Source: Cordylochernes scorpioides (Eukaryota > Arthropoda > Arachnida > Pseudoscorpiones > Chernetidae). From it: a DNA stretch of 64,000 nt. The translations under genes were made by a program, and so were the position numbers. The notes beneath the pieces are model-generated. The model was not told the origin of the DNA, made no database searches, and was given only the letters and a program-made list of their open reading frames with translations. This document shows positions 40,749 to 50,691 of this stretch, in pieces (positions within the stretch are counted from its first letter, which is position 1; each line of letters begins with the position of its first letter). The stretch lies in NCBI GenBank assembly GCA_030710605.1, contig CP092872.1, positions 93,708,627-93,772,626 of the forward strand. Reading direction: 5' to 3'.

Positions 40749-41172
40749 ATCCATTTTACCTTCCAGAACCTTCTTCATCAATTCATTTCCTCTTACTTAT
40801 GTCCCATCCAGTTCATCTGTCTTATTCCTTGATGACTCTCAACAGACTTTCTTCAAAATTATCTCAAGAGACTTCTTCATTCCTTGTTTTTATCATTTAC
40901 TTCTACCACAATACATTCGTTGTTTATTTGAAGTTATAAAACCTTTTATTTCTTGAAAAGTGAGCGCAGAGATCTGATAAGGTTTATGAATCAATGATGT
41001 AAAATAAAAAATAAAGGGTTTTTAAGAAAATGACATAATCAAATATATAAAAAGAAAGTTGATTCAAAATGACTTATTAAACTTAGTATGAAGGGGGGGG
41101 GGATTTTTAACTTTTTATATTTGCATAATGTTTATTATTAATAGCAACGATACAAAACAAACTTAGTATATT
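40749..41172. other. no recognised feature
   Basis: T-rich flank of the satellite; a nine-base G run at about 41094. Confidence 0.3.
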
Positions 41173-41346
41173 ATGATGCATTAGCGCGCCATCTGTTATG
41201 AAAATTTGAAACTATTATAGACGCGTATGATTATTTTTTAAAAATAAAACAATTTTAAAACTCCCTTTAATTTTTACATTGCACTAAGGGTAGTAGAAAT
41301 TGTTTTATTTGTAAAAAAAGAATCATACGCGTCTATAATAGTTTCA
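41173..41346. mobile_element. short Q-family fold-back
   Basis: GATGCATTAGCGCGCCATCT at the left and AATCATACGCGTCTATAATA at the right, with the central hairpin region lost. Confidence 0.75.
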
Positions 41347-41380
41347 TACTTAGTATATTCATGATAAAATTGTGAAAAAA

Positions 41381-41630
41381 GTATTAAAATTACAAATATA
41401 TTCTCACAATGAGTATCTTTTTTTATTTAAAAAACGCTAGCTTTCAAGCGTTAATCGCTCTTCAACGGGCTTACAATAATATCGACTTGATCCCACCAGA
41501 AATATTTACAAAAACAATTAGTTATAAATATCCACGCTGCGCGCGTTTGAAGAGCGATTAACGCTTGAAAGCTAGCGTTTTTTAAATAAAAAAGATACTC
41601 ATTGTGAGAATATATTTGTAATTTTAATAC
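41381..41630. mobile_element. palindromic PLE-type terminus
   Basis: Arms of about 88 bases. Each arm reads TTGAAGA, AGCG-ATTAA-CGCT, GAAAGCTAGCG (plus 41544-41574, minus 41438-41468), then AAAAGATACTCATTGTGAGA and TTTGTAATTTTAATACT. In the plus copy GCG/CGT can form stem I. The first core base is T instead of C. Confidence 0.7.
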
Positions 41631-42227
41631 TTAGTATATGTTGTGTGAAACAAAGAACAATAATAATTATTATATACAAGAGTTCCTTTTCAAACACGAG
41701 CTCGTCTATAGATACTCTGTGTAATATTCCAATAAAGAGGACTCGAGAAAACATCGAAATTAACGACGAAAGCATCTCCACTTCCAGTAACTGTTGCAGG
41801 AAAATGGTGTTGCAATATTTTATTTACCTGTATGTTGTGAAATGGCGTTGCCACAGGACTAGCTATACTTATATCGTACTATGTATAGCGAAATTATGCA
41901 AATCATAAATTACGGATATTCCACGAAGTCTGTTACCTTTTACTGACGAGAGGTTAAAACTGTCTGTTTATCCAACAGCATTCAGAAAGGTTTCCATGTC
42001 CGTGTCATTGTGTGATTGGTCAACGTAAACACCCAGCAGCCAATTATCGTTGGACAATTTCCTTGTGGACGCTAGGCCTAACGAGGTGGACAAAAACAGA
42101 TAACTTGTGTGGACAATGGTACACACACAGGTCGTGGTGAAGTCACCATTGGTGTCCAGTCTTAGATGTCACCAAGCTTGCCAATCTCGGAACAACCAAT
42201 CCTTTCTACGATTCTTTTTTTTTTTTT
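41631..42227. other. no recognised feature
   Basis: 41930-42200 is of mixed composition, but no exon or repeat was recognised. Confidence 0.3.
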
Positions 42228-42527
42228 TTTGCTTATCCCTAGTACACGTGGTTCAGACCATGATAATCATGGTGGGTAGTTAGTGACTGCTTTTACTATA
42301 AGTGCACCACATGTCTACACATGTGAAAAGCAGTTCGACTTTGCACTTACAAATGTGCCTGAGTCCCGTTTGGTTACTTGCACTCGCTGGTGGGTTTGGA
42401 CTTTTGCAAGAATCGGGGAGCATTGGAGCATTTTTTTTTAATCAGAAAAAAGTGTCCAATGCGGGAATCGAACCCGGGTTGTAGCGGTCGAAAACCAACG
42501 GTTTAGACCATCCTTCCATCGACCCCC
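42228..42527 (-). mobile_element. tRNA-derived SINE, best copy
   Basis: On the minus strand: GGGGGTCGATGGAAGGATGG (A box), GACCCGG-type arm, GGGTTCGATTCCCGC (B box), a TTTTTTTTAATGCTCC link, then AAGTCCAAACCCACCAGCGA, AAGTAACCAAACGGGACTC and CATGTGTAGACATGTGGTGC. It ends CACGTGTACTAGGGATAAGC plus poly(A). Length about 300 bp. The head has the layout of a tRNA with A and B boxes for RNA polymerase III. Use this copy as reference. Confidence 0.88.
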
Positions 42528-42589
42528 TTTCTACCATTCTGATGGATATCACCAAGCTCGGGTTGAACATAGATAAACATAAGAGATAA

Positions 42590-43045
42590 AATTCGAAAAA
42601 CTATTATAGACGCGTATGATTCTTTTTAAAAATTAAACAATTTCTACTGCCCTTACTGTAATGAAAAATTAATGAGCCTGGTTCATTAGTGGTAAGCCCT
42701 CCAAGCAGTTTCGCCAGTTTAATAGAGAGGGTTCACTACTGATGAGTCAGGCCCTCCCATTTATTTTTCATTGCAGTAAGGACAGTAGAAATTTATTTTT
42801 CCGTTTATAATTATTCTTCACGATTCATCTTTTCATACCTCATCCCTAAGGTTAGAAATAATCGTTATTTCTCCTTTAAATAAAATTTTGATTTTTCGTT
42901 GAAAAGAAACACATGCGGGATAATTTTCAAATGTCGTTTTACAATCACAAGCCGCATTATATTATATTGTATTAGAAATTGTTTAATTAAAAAAGAATCA
43001 TACGCGTCTATAATAGTTTCGAATTTTATTAACAGATGGTACGCT
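42590..43045. mobile_element. Q-family copy with N-family insert
   Basis: 42590-42795 carries both Q arms (ACGCGTATGATTCTTTTTA, ATTGCAGTAAGGACAGTAGA). 42835-42970 is an N-family arm (TGAAAAGAAACACATGCGGG, ATTTTCAAATGTCGTTTTAC). 42970-43045 returns to the Q right end (AATCATACGCGTCTATAATA, ACAGATGGTACGCTAATG). The N element therefore sits inside an older Q element. Confidence 0.7.
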
Positions 43046-43198
43046 AATGTAACATAATAAGAGATAAAATGTAACAGAGAGTATTCAAACAAATGTATAA
43101 TGTAAATAAACACGCTATTTATTCTTTCACTGACTATCCTTCCTTTTTCGATTAAAATTTAAATGAAATAGATCAAATATTATTCGAGAAATCACAGG

Positions 43199-43729
43199 CT
43201 GGATATCAGTGTTGGGCATTAAAAAATTATTTTTCAATTAAATTGAAGTGCAATTAACAATTAATTAATTGTTAATTAGAAAAGTGCAATTAACAATTAA
43301 TTATTTGTTAATTGTATGAATACAATTAACAATTAATCAATTGTTAATCTTTAATAAATCATTTTAATTAATATTTGCCCAACACTGCCTGAGATAAAAA
43401 GTATTTTTATTAAATACAACACACCTTTACCATCGTCAGCTGCAGTTGAACGCCTTTTTTCTTTTGCGACAATGACAAATCTGCCAAAGAGTCACAAATT
43501 GTCGGGCAGCATGTTCGAGAAGAGAGTGGTACTGAAATGCAGTGTTGGGCATTAAAAAATTATTTTTCAATTAAATTGAAGTGCAATTAACAATTAATTA
43601 ATTGTTAATTAGAAAAGTGCAATTAACAATTGATTAATTGTTAATTGTGAAAATTACAATTAACAATTAATTAATTGTTATTCTTTAATAAATCATTTTA
43701 ATTAATATTTGCCCAACACTGCTGGATGT
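43199..43729. mobile_element. composite hAT-type element
   Basis: Two directly repeated 181/182-bp MITEs (43207-43387 and 43540-43721) each begin CAGTGTTGGGCATTAAAA and end TTTGCCCAACACTG. They bracket a hAT transposase fragment. The 8-bp flanks CTGGATAT (43199-43206) and CTGGATGT (43722-43729) match at seven of eight positions, as expected for a hAT target-site duplication around the whole unit. The MITE interiors are repeated CAATTAACAATTAATTAATT. Confidence 0.78.
43388..43539 (+). pseudogene. hAT transposase C-terminal fragment
   Basis: The frame reads KYNTPLPSSAAVERLFSFAT, MTNLPKSHKLSGSMFEKRVV, LK. The S-S-A-A-V-E-R-L-F-S motif and the following R/K-L...E...L-K pattern are the hAT dimerisation domain at the C-terminus of hAT transposases. 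Only about 45 residues remain; the catalytic part is absent. It lies exactly between two hAT-type MITEs and has no stop until the second MITE begins. Confidence 0.85.
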
Positions 43730-43954
43730 ACAGTCGACACTAAGCCGTTCCTTACAAGGACATACTACATTATACTACAACTTCTCCAATAGATACTACG
43801 TTCTGAAGAAACCCCTCACATGAACTTTGAACTCCTTATGTACAAACGTGGCTGTAGATCTCTAATCAGATAGTGTGGGAGATTGACTCGCTTAACAAAT
43901 AAAGGAAGATATTTCCCAAGCTTTGCAGGATCTAGGTGGTCTAGACAATTGAAC
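43730..43954. other. no recognised feature
   Basis: Nothing recognised. Confidence 0.3.
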
Positions 43955-44690
43955 TAATTTTATTGACATCTTGTCAATATATGCAAAAGTGCACAGTCTG
44001 TACTATTTAAAAAAGATAATGTTGTTGTTGCTTGTTCCATATGATGGTCTGCAGTTTTTAGGATTTCTTCTAGTTTGCTTTTGGTTACTTGGGAGGATAT
44101 TCCGTTTATGTTGCGTTGAAGGATAAAAATATAATCATATATATATTATAAATAGAAAAGAGATTTTCTGCTTGATTTTGGAATTGTTGAGATTATCTTG
44201 ATTTTGGTTATCTTGAGAATTAAGCTATGGTGGTGCAGTCGTGGTTAAATAATAATCTTGAAAGTATAAAGTCTTTTGATCAGTAATTTAATTGAGTTAA
44301 AGGGATATACAAAAAAAGACATAATTTGATAAAAGTACTGCCTGGCTTAAGGCGAGTAGAATAAGAAAAACAAAAGTTATTTACATAATGTACAAAAGAT
44401 TTGAACCGGCCATTGGGATAGAGAAAATATGGTTTTACGGGCTACTAACCAAAAGGCCATTGGGATAAAACAACAACGAGTTTTTATAGGGCAAGAGTGA
44501 CCTCTGGCGGTTGATTTAGCAGAGTATTTGAATCTATGAAATTATAATTTAAAATAAAATAATATTTTTATATAGTATATATATACATGATACTATGTAC
44601 AATGAATATGGCGCCTCTACCACCGCTGCAGAGTTTGGTGGAGAATCACCAGCGGGTCTCCAGCGACACGATGGTTTAGATGTAACGAAA
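43955..44690 (-). mobile_element. non-LTR retroelement fragment
   Basis: On the minus strand it ends with CTGTGCACTTTTGCATATAT, TTGACAAGATGTCAATAAAA. The other edge has GGCGCCATATTCATTGTACA and CACCAAACTCTGCAGCGGTG. The parallel copy is 59925-61375, and 29466-29690 has both edges without the middle. 44022-44133 translates on the minus strand as FILQRNINGISSQVTKSKLE, resembling the start of a LINE endonuclease domain (Q-x-N-x-x-G). Confidence 0.55.
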
Positions 44691-45147
44691 TCTTGATGTT
44701 GAGGAACGGGCTTTATATGAATGGCTGGTAGGTTCTTTGAGAGGTAGTTGGGACATCTTGTAGAACACTGGATGATCAAGAATGGACTTCTTGTCCATCT
44801 GAATATCTAGTTTCAGTCATAACAGATAGCATGTATGGCAGTGCATCTTTGAGGAACTGTAGACCCACCTATGGCATCCTTTTTTTTTCATCTCCAATCT
44901 TTTTGATCGTGTTTTGCCTTCTATTAGTTTGTCATCTTATTTCTAGGAAACTCTCTCAATTTAGGATATCTTTCTCTTCCATCAAGTTTATTGCTAAACA
45001 CTTACATAGAGAGAATGTGGTTTTATGTGGGCTACTGATCAAAGTTTATGATTTTCATGGCACCTGTACTTACATAGAGGAAACTCATCTCCAGAAAGCT
45101 GTTTAATTATAATTAATAATTATTTATTACGTTCTTCCCTGATTTAT
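44691..45147. other. no recognised feature
   Basis: An open plus frame at 44831-45106 is hydrophobic and low in similarity to anything I know; I do not call it a gene. Confidence 0.25.
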
Positions 45148-45266
45148 AATATTATTCTGTCTATATCGTTATTTCCTTTGTCTCACTGCTTTGTTCTTAT
45201 GCATACCTCTGGTGAATCCTGTATAGGGTCAGTGACCCTGAATAAAGGCTTTTTGTTGTTGTTGTT
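45148..45266 (+). mobile_element. LINE 3' end, family A
   Basis: Practically identical to the end of the LINE at 843-3360: CTCACTGCTTTGTTCTTATG, hairpin AGGGTCAGTGACCCT, AATAAAGGC, (TTG)n. This is a heavily 5'-truncated copy of about 119 bp. Confidence 0.88.
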
Positions 45267-45289
45267 GATTTATAATATTATAAAGTAAA

Positions 45290-45455
45290 TAAAGTCCCCA
45301 GGATCAAGTTTCTTGTTCAAATTTTTATTCTCTAGCTTTCGGACTTGTCAGTCCATCTACAGGAGTATCACGATCTGATGGAAGGACTGACGGATCCGAA
45401 AACTAGATAATAAAATTTGAACAAGAAACTTGGCCCTGGAGACTTTATTTTCTTT
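45290..45455. mobile_element. palindromic PLE-type terminus
   Basis: The left arm (minus, 45333-45362) has CTGTAGA, GGACT-GACA-AGTCC, GAAAGCTA with three stem I pairs (CTC/GAG). The right arm (plus, 45375-45404) has CTGATGG, GGAC...ATCC, GAAAACTA. Outer parts share TTTGAACAAGAAACTTG and GGAGACTTTATTT. Confidence 0.65.
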
Positions 45456-45567
45456 ATAATAATTATTTATATGTCCAGAAGATTTAAATCACCTTTACAT
45501 AGATTTAAAAAATATATATGCATACTGACCACTCAATTGTACATTTTAGATGGACAAAGTACCATAT

Positions 45568-45985
45568 ACACTCATTGACAAAATTTAAGTAAGTTGTACT
45601 TTTAATATGTATATCGGGATTCAGACAATAACTCTGAAAGATATTACATTGACCTTTATTGAAGACACACGATATAACCAATATAAACTCATGGACAAAA
45701 CTTAAGGAAGTTGTACCTTTTAGCATGTATATCGGGATTAAGACAATAACTCTGAAAGATATTACAGTGACCTTTATTGAAGATACACGAGATAACCAAT
45801 ATAAACTCATAGACAAAACTTAAGGAAGTTGTACCTTTTAGCATGTATATCGGGATTCAGACAATAACTCTAAAAGATATTACAGTGACTTTTATTGAAG
45901 ATACACGAGATAATCAGATGTGAATAAAATTTCCTCTGATTACTTTTAAAAAAATAGACGATCAGCGACATCAATAATTTAATTT
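45568..45985 (+). mobile_element. mariner-type MITE with three units
   Basis: Left ends ACACTCATTGACAAAATTTA, AAACTCATGGACAAAACTTA and AAACTCATAGACAAAACTTA lie at about 118-bp spacing, followed by a truncated right part (GTGAATAAAATTTCCTCTG). Each unit holds GTATATCGGGATTCAGACAA and GACCTTTATTGAAGA. Confidence 0.82.
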
Positions 45986-46288
45986 ATAATCATAATAATC
46001 ATAAAAAATATAATAAATAGGGGGTGTATAGGTTAGGTAAGAAATAAAAGGACAAGTTTGTAGATTGTCATCTAGTGACACGTCGGTTTGTCATGTAGAT
46101 AGTGACTGCCAGATAGAAGTGACAAATCACTGTAGGGGAGCTGTGCCAACAGCAGGGTCTCTGTTAACACAAGGTTGTTTGCCAAATCTTATATAATATT
46201 ATAAAGTGTCCCAAAAGTTCGTGTTTTTCTTATTACTTGGAGAATAATATTATTACGGTGAAGATCTCTCATAGTGCAACACATCCAA
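45986..46288. other. no recognised feature
   Basis: Unassigned; possibly older parts of the PLE whose coding end follows. Confidence 0.3.
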
Positions 46289-46450
46289 CAGACAGGACAT
46301 TCTTTTGATACCTCTCATCCACAGGCATATTACTCAGATATCAAGAGCAAATACAAAAGATTGGTCGTCGAGGCGTTGCTCTCTTTAAGACATAACAGTA
46401 TTAATAGACATATAGACATCCCTGACATATACAAAGCAATATTGCCATAG
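46289..46450 (+). pseudogene. Penelope-like element protein C-terminus
   Basis: The frame reads QTGHSFDTSHPQAYYSDIKS, KYKRLVVEALLSLRHNSINR, HIDIPDIYKAILP and a TAG. The TGHSFD...Y-x-R-x-x-x-EA-x-x...SIN pattern is that of the GIY-YIG endonuclease tail of Penelope-like retroelements. The reverse transcriptase and most of the nuclease are missing upstream. The matching terminus lies about 95 bases downstream (46545-46790), in the expected order. Confidence 0.7.
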
Positions 46451-46544
46451 TGTACCTTAGGAGACCATTGCCTGCACGTATTATTTTGGATTAATTTTAC
46501 TCATGCAGCCTTAAACTGTATCGTGGCTTAATCGTGAAGTCTCT

Positions 46545-46790
46545 TGTGTTTTTCCTACTTGATATGCTCGGGACACGCGGTTATTTCTCGCTATTACTTT
46601 TCTAACTGATTGGCTGATACGTTTGTTTTTTGTATATAAGCTGATTTTTGTCAATATGTATATATATATAAGATGCAAGATCAGTCAGATATGATGTCCT
46701 GAAGAAGGGTTATTAGCCCGAAAGCTCGCCTTTATTAAAACTTATAAGATACGCATCCTCGCATGCTTTGATTCTATTACTTATTATTAC
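46545..46790 (+). mobile_element. Penelope-like pseudo-LTR with hammerhead-like motif
   Basis: It follows the PLE protein end and is repeated in reverse at 29780-29995. The motif at 46699-46727 is CTGAAGA, GGG-TTATTA-CCC, GAAAGCTC. The flanks are GCTGATACGTTTGTTTTTTG upstream and GATACGCATCCTCGCATGCT downstream. Only one stem I pair is evident next to the core. Confidence 0.75.
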
Positions 46791-46933
46791 GGTGTATACA
46801 TAATAATACATAATACAATTACTTTATACATAATACAAAGACATTATATATAACGGCGAATAATATTATTACGGCCAACACAATAATACATAATACAATT
46901 ACTTTATAATACAATATAATATAATGCGACTTG
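46791..46933. other. AT-rich, ATAATACA repetition
   Basis: Low-complexity TACATAATACAA phrases, repeated after the N element at 47150-47190, so the N element split them. Confidence 0.5.
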
Positions 46934-47148
46934 TGATTTTAGAACGACATTTGAAAATTATATCGCTAGTGTTTCTTTTCAACGAAAATCAAAATTTTAT
47001 TTTCAAGGAGAAATAACGAATATTTCTAACCTCATGATGAGGTATGAAAAGATGAATTGTGAAGAGTAATGATAAACGGAAAAGAAAAAAAAATGATTTT
47101 CGTTGAAAAGAAACACTTGCGATATAATTTTCAAATGTCGTTCCACAT
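46934..47148. mobile_element. N-family element, short form
   Basis: Left end AGAACGACATTTGAAAATTA, right end TAATTTTCAAATGTCGTTCC. The arms also share GTGTTTCTTTTCAACGAAAA. About 215 bp, flanked by ACTTTATA/TTTACTTTATACATAA repetition. Confidence 0.75.
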
Positions 47149-47329
47149 TTACTTTATACATAATACAAAGACATTATACATAACGGCGAATAATATTGGT
47201 ATTTCATTTTTTGCAAGTGTTTACGAACCTTTGGGAGACAACCTTGTAGAAGTGAAATAGTTTTAAAATATTGATAATATAAGAGGCAAATTATTTGGAA
47301 GTTTTATTATAACTAATACATCCATAATT

Positions 47330-47475
47330 GTAAATATTGAGGCTGCCTGGCCGGCATTTCTTGAGAATAAAGATACTTTCCTGACAAGGACAAAAGATTT
47401 TTGTCGAAACGTCGAGGTAATAAAAAGATTTACTGGCCGAAGTATCTTTATTTTCAAGAAATAATACATCCATAT
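47330..47475 (+). mobile_element. PLE-type terminus, GAAACGTC type
   Basis: GAGGCTGCCTGGCCGGCATT opens it. At 47381-47413 there is CTGACAA, GACAAAA-GATT-TTTGTC, GAAACGTC, then AAAGATTTACTGGCCGAAGT and ATCTTTATTTTCAAGAAATA. Core position 8 is A in place of G. Relatives: 61880-62160 and 58853-59040. Confidence 0.68.
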
Positions 47476-47539
47476 TGTAATAATGGAAAAAATAATAATT
47501 TAACAATTTATATTTTTCCAAATAATTGAGTTTTTTATT

Positions 47540-47855
47540 ATTGTTATTGAGATATAATTATATAAACATTAGGATAGCCTGTGGTTCATCAGTTGAGAAC
47601 CCTTCCAGAGGTTTCGCCAGTTCATTCTACTGCTCTAATAATGTATTGAACTGTTTTACTTAAATATATCCGTCAGTGTAGAAGTATTTCTTGAACAATA
47701 AAGGTTTGAAGGTACATTTGTAAAATTATAATTTTTACAACTTTTATCTTTGTAGTTAGGGCAGAAAAATTGTTTTATTTTAAAAAGAAGCATACGCGTC
47801 AAAAATAGTTTTAATTTTTGATAACAGATGGCGCGCTAATGCATTATATTAATCT
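47540..47855. mobile_element. Q-family scraps
   Basis: 47575-47640 (GGTTCATCAGTTGAGAACCC, GGTTTCGCCAG) and 47745-47850 (AGCATACGCGTCAAAAATAG, CAGATGGCGCGCTAATGCAT), inverted to each other. Confidence 0.6.
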
Positions 47856-47889
47856 CCACATCATTAGAAAGATTAAGTAGTAATTTAAA

Positions 47890-48115
47890 AGAACAGGATG
47901 GAATTGAGATCTTACCTCATCCTTCTTACAGTCCTGACACTACTCCCTCTGATTATGGGCTGTTTCAATTAACGGAGAACACTTTATATTTAAGAGAAAC
48001 TCATCTCCTGATCGTGCAACTGATGGAGTGCGCCATATATCGGAATAAATATCAACTAATCGTTGATTTTTTAATTATTTCTTAATTGGCCAAATATTAA
48101 TTAATCAAGCAAGGG
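47890..48115 (+). pseudogene. mariner transposase C-terminal fragment
   Basis: The frame reads EILPHPSYSPDTTPSDYGLF, in which LPHPxYSPDxxPSDYxLF is the block around the last catalytic Asp of mariner transposases. The frame continues through YRNKYQLIVDF to a TAA. It is part of one element; its distal part is similar to 17865-17992. No terminal inverted repeat was identified. Confidence 0.82.
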
Positions 48116-48136
48116 TATTAAGCCAATTCAACTGGA

Positions 48137-48337
48137 CACACATAGACAAAACTTAAGGAAGTTGTACCTTTTAGCATGTATATCGGGATTGAGACAATAA
48201 CTCTGAAAGATATTACAATCACCTTTATTGAAGACACACAAGACATCTAAGTGTTAACAAAATTACGTCTTCTTAAAAAAATAAACGACTGGCGATATCA
48301 AAGACTTTCCACTTTCTTACATTTTGTCCATGAGTGT
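48137..48337 (+). mobile_element. mariner-type MITE, single unit
   Basis: Left ACACATAGACAAAACTTAAG, right CTTACATTTTGTCCATGAGTGT. The middle is diverged after ACATCTAAGTG. Confidence 0.78.
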
Positions 48338-48657
48338 AATATCAACCATATCCTTGTAACGTTTTTACTTTTGTATCATTTTTTTCACATTGTTTACTAT
48401 TTTTATCTTTGAAGATGACTCTCAAAACCTTCCCCTCAACCTGGTACTTGCTGCCTATGGTGTCTATTTCTACACATACGAATGTTTACCTTCCTAGCTG
48501 CATTTTAGCTCGAACTTTTTTTTTCTGAAGGTTCTTTTAAATGATTCTTTCGAGCGATTTCTATGAAAACTTCAACAACGTATAGTATTCCTGTTAAGAG
48601 AGTTATTCTGTGAGTTATGTGTTAGAAAGGAAGAAAATATTCTATATACACTCATGG
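48338..48657. other. no recognised feature
   Basis: Nothing recognised. Confidence 0.3.
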
Positions 48658-48852
48658 ACAAAACTTAAGGAAATGGAAAATCTTTGATATCGCCAGTCGT
48701 CTGTTCTTTTAAAGGATACAGAGGCAATTTAGTCCACACTTGGGTATCTGGTGTCTTCAATAAAGGTCACTGTAATATCTTTCAGAGTTATTGTCTGAAT
48801 CCAGATATACATGCTGAAAGATACAACTTCCTTAAGTTTTGTCCATGAGTGT
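48658..48852 (-). mobile_element. mariner-type MITE, single unit
   Basis: Left ACACTCATGGACAAAACTTA, right TTAAGTTTTGTCCATGAGTGT; the interior is in the opposite orientation to 48137-48337. Confidence 0.82.
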
Positions 48853-49079
48853 AGTTAGGTGGAATTCCCTAGTGTGGAATATGTAAGTAAGGTAGCCTCC
48901 ATGTTGTAGTAAACAACGGCCGGTAGATGACTAACACCGCCTCTACCTCAAGGTGGGTGTTAACGACATTTGTTGATTCTGGATTGAGAAATTACTTGAC
49001 CCAATAGGTATTATTATGTTTTCTATATATTGTGAATAGAAAACTACCAATATATATAAAATATTTTTTAACTAAAAAA
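48853..49079. other. no recognised feature
   Basis: Nothing recognised. Confidence 0.3.
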
Positions 49080-49490
49080 AAACTCTGAAAATTCGATTAC
49101 CTGGATTCTAAATTATGCTGAACCCCCTTATAATATTCGGACCCCGTTTATTCGAAATTCAAATTATGCGGACTCCAATTATCTTAAAATTCCTTGTACA
49201 AACTTGTATTTAAACTCTAATTATCCGAAATCCCTATTAATCGATATCAAATTATTTAAAATCCTAGTTATTCGGAATCCAAAAATACGAAATCCCAATT
49301 ATTCGGACTCCAGTTATACGAAATCTAGATTATTCGTGCTCTAATATTCCAAAATAACAATTAATCGAGGTTAAATTATCCGAAATCCCTATTATTCGAA
49401 ATCCAAATATTCAGAAACCCAATTTTTCGAATTTCAATTATCCAAAATCTCAATTATTCGGACTCTAAAAATCCTAAATCCTAATTTTAT
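49080..49490 (+). repeat. degenerate repeat, AATTATTCGGACTCC
   Basis: Some twenty variants of CGAAATCCxAATTATTCGGA with spacing 20-23. The motif resembles the interior of the MITE at 23724-23896 (AATTCGAA, GGATAATTCGAA), so the array may derive from such an element. Confidence 0.65.
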
Positions 49491-49689
49491 AGAAATTCAA
49501 TTGATTGCTGTTGTCTGAACAGGAGCTGGTAGTCCAGAGAGAGAACTCTCGGTTGACGGACGCATCTATATGTATAGTTCAGCCATAAGTTGATACCAAA
49601 TCTCACTCCGACAAAGAACGCTGTAAAAAGATTCAATGTGGCAAATATATTGATCAATTTATCAATCAGGAGAATTATAATGGTAGTTG

Positions 49690-50262
49690 TCTTTTCCATG
49701 GAGCAGATCAGATCGGTCCGTACACCCTGATCACAATACCGGCCAACTGAGGTGGTGGTGGTGTCTTGTCCATGGAGCAGATCAGATCGGTCCATGCACC
49801 CTGATCACAATACCGGCCAACTGAGGTGGTGGTGTCTTGTCCATGGAGCAGATCAGATCGGTCCATGCACCCTGATCACAATACCGGCCAACTGAGGTGG
49901 TGGTGGTGTCTTGTCCATGGAGCAGATCAGATCAGTCCGTGCACCCTGATCACAATACCGGCCAACTGAGGTGGTGGCGGTGTCTTGTCCATGGAGCAGA
50001 TCAGATCGGTCCATGCACCCTGATCACAATACCGGCCAACTGAGGTGGTGGTGGTGTCTTGTCCATGGAGCAGATCAGATCAGTCCGTGCACCCTGATCA
50101 CAATACCGGCCAACTGAGGTGGTGGCGGTGTCTTGTCCATGGAGCAGATCAGATCGGTCCATGCAACCTGATCACAATACCAGCCAACTGAGGTGGTGGT
50201 GGTGTCTTGTCCATGGAGCAGATCAGATCAGTCCGTGCACCCTGATCACAATACCGGCCAAT
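49690..50262 (+). repeat. 72-75 bp tandem repeat
   Basis: About seven and a half units: GGCCAACTGAGGTGGTGGTG, GTGTCTTGTCCATGGAGCAG, ATCAGATCGGTCCATGCACC, CTGATCACAATACC. Two sequence variants (TCGGTCCATG and TCAGTCCGTG) alternate in the second half, which suggests a higher-order unit. Confidence 0.92.
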
Positions 50263-50691
50263 AACAAGGCATGCGTCAACTAATCATCAGGCCTGATGGT
50301 AAACTGACGCTTGTGAAAACTTGACATTTAAAAATATTAAAGAAACATATTGTAATCCTCCGCATTGATAAATTATTTTTTTCTACTTTTTCAATTATTT
50401 AAGAATCTTTAATATTAATTAATATTAATATATATTTTTGGGAGTAAATCATAAAATTTATTTATTATAAGAAAATAATCATAATTTGTATATGTTGATT
50501 AAGAATACAAATATTTGCATAACTCAACCTATACCACTTGGTGACACACGGGAAATTCCTTGAGTTCAGTGGGCGGAACAAAGGCCAACTTTCTCCATCT
50601 GTTCTGGTTTCTACGCCATGGCCTGACATAGACAAGCAGGCTTTGTGGCTCGCCCCCGGTTTGGTTTGTTTGCAAATTTGCATATTCTTCT
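50263..50691. other. flank of satellite block 2
   Basis: 50538-50680 is GC-richer and open in both directions, but no splice support was found. Confidence 0.3.

Noticed and set aside
44831-45106. Hydrophobic 91-codon plus-strand frame
   Set aside because: AT/T-rich DNA gives hydrophobic translations by chance; no splice or homology support.
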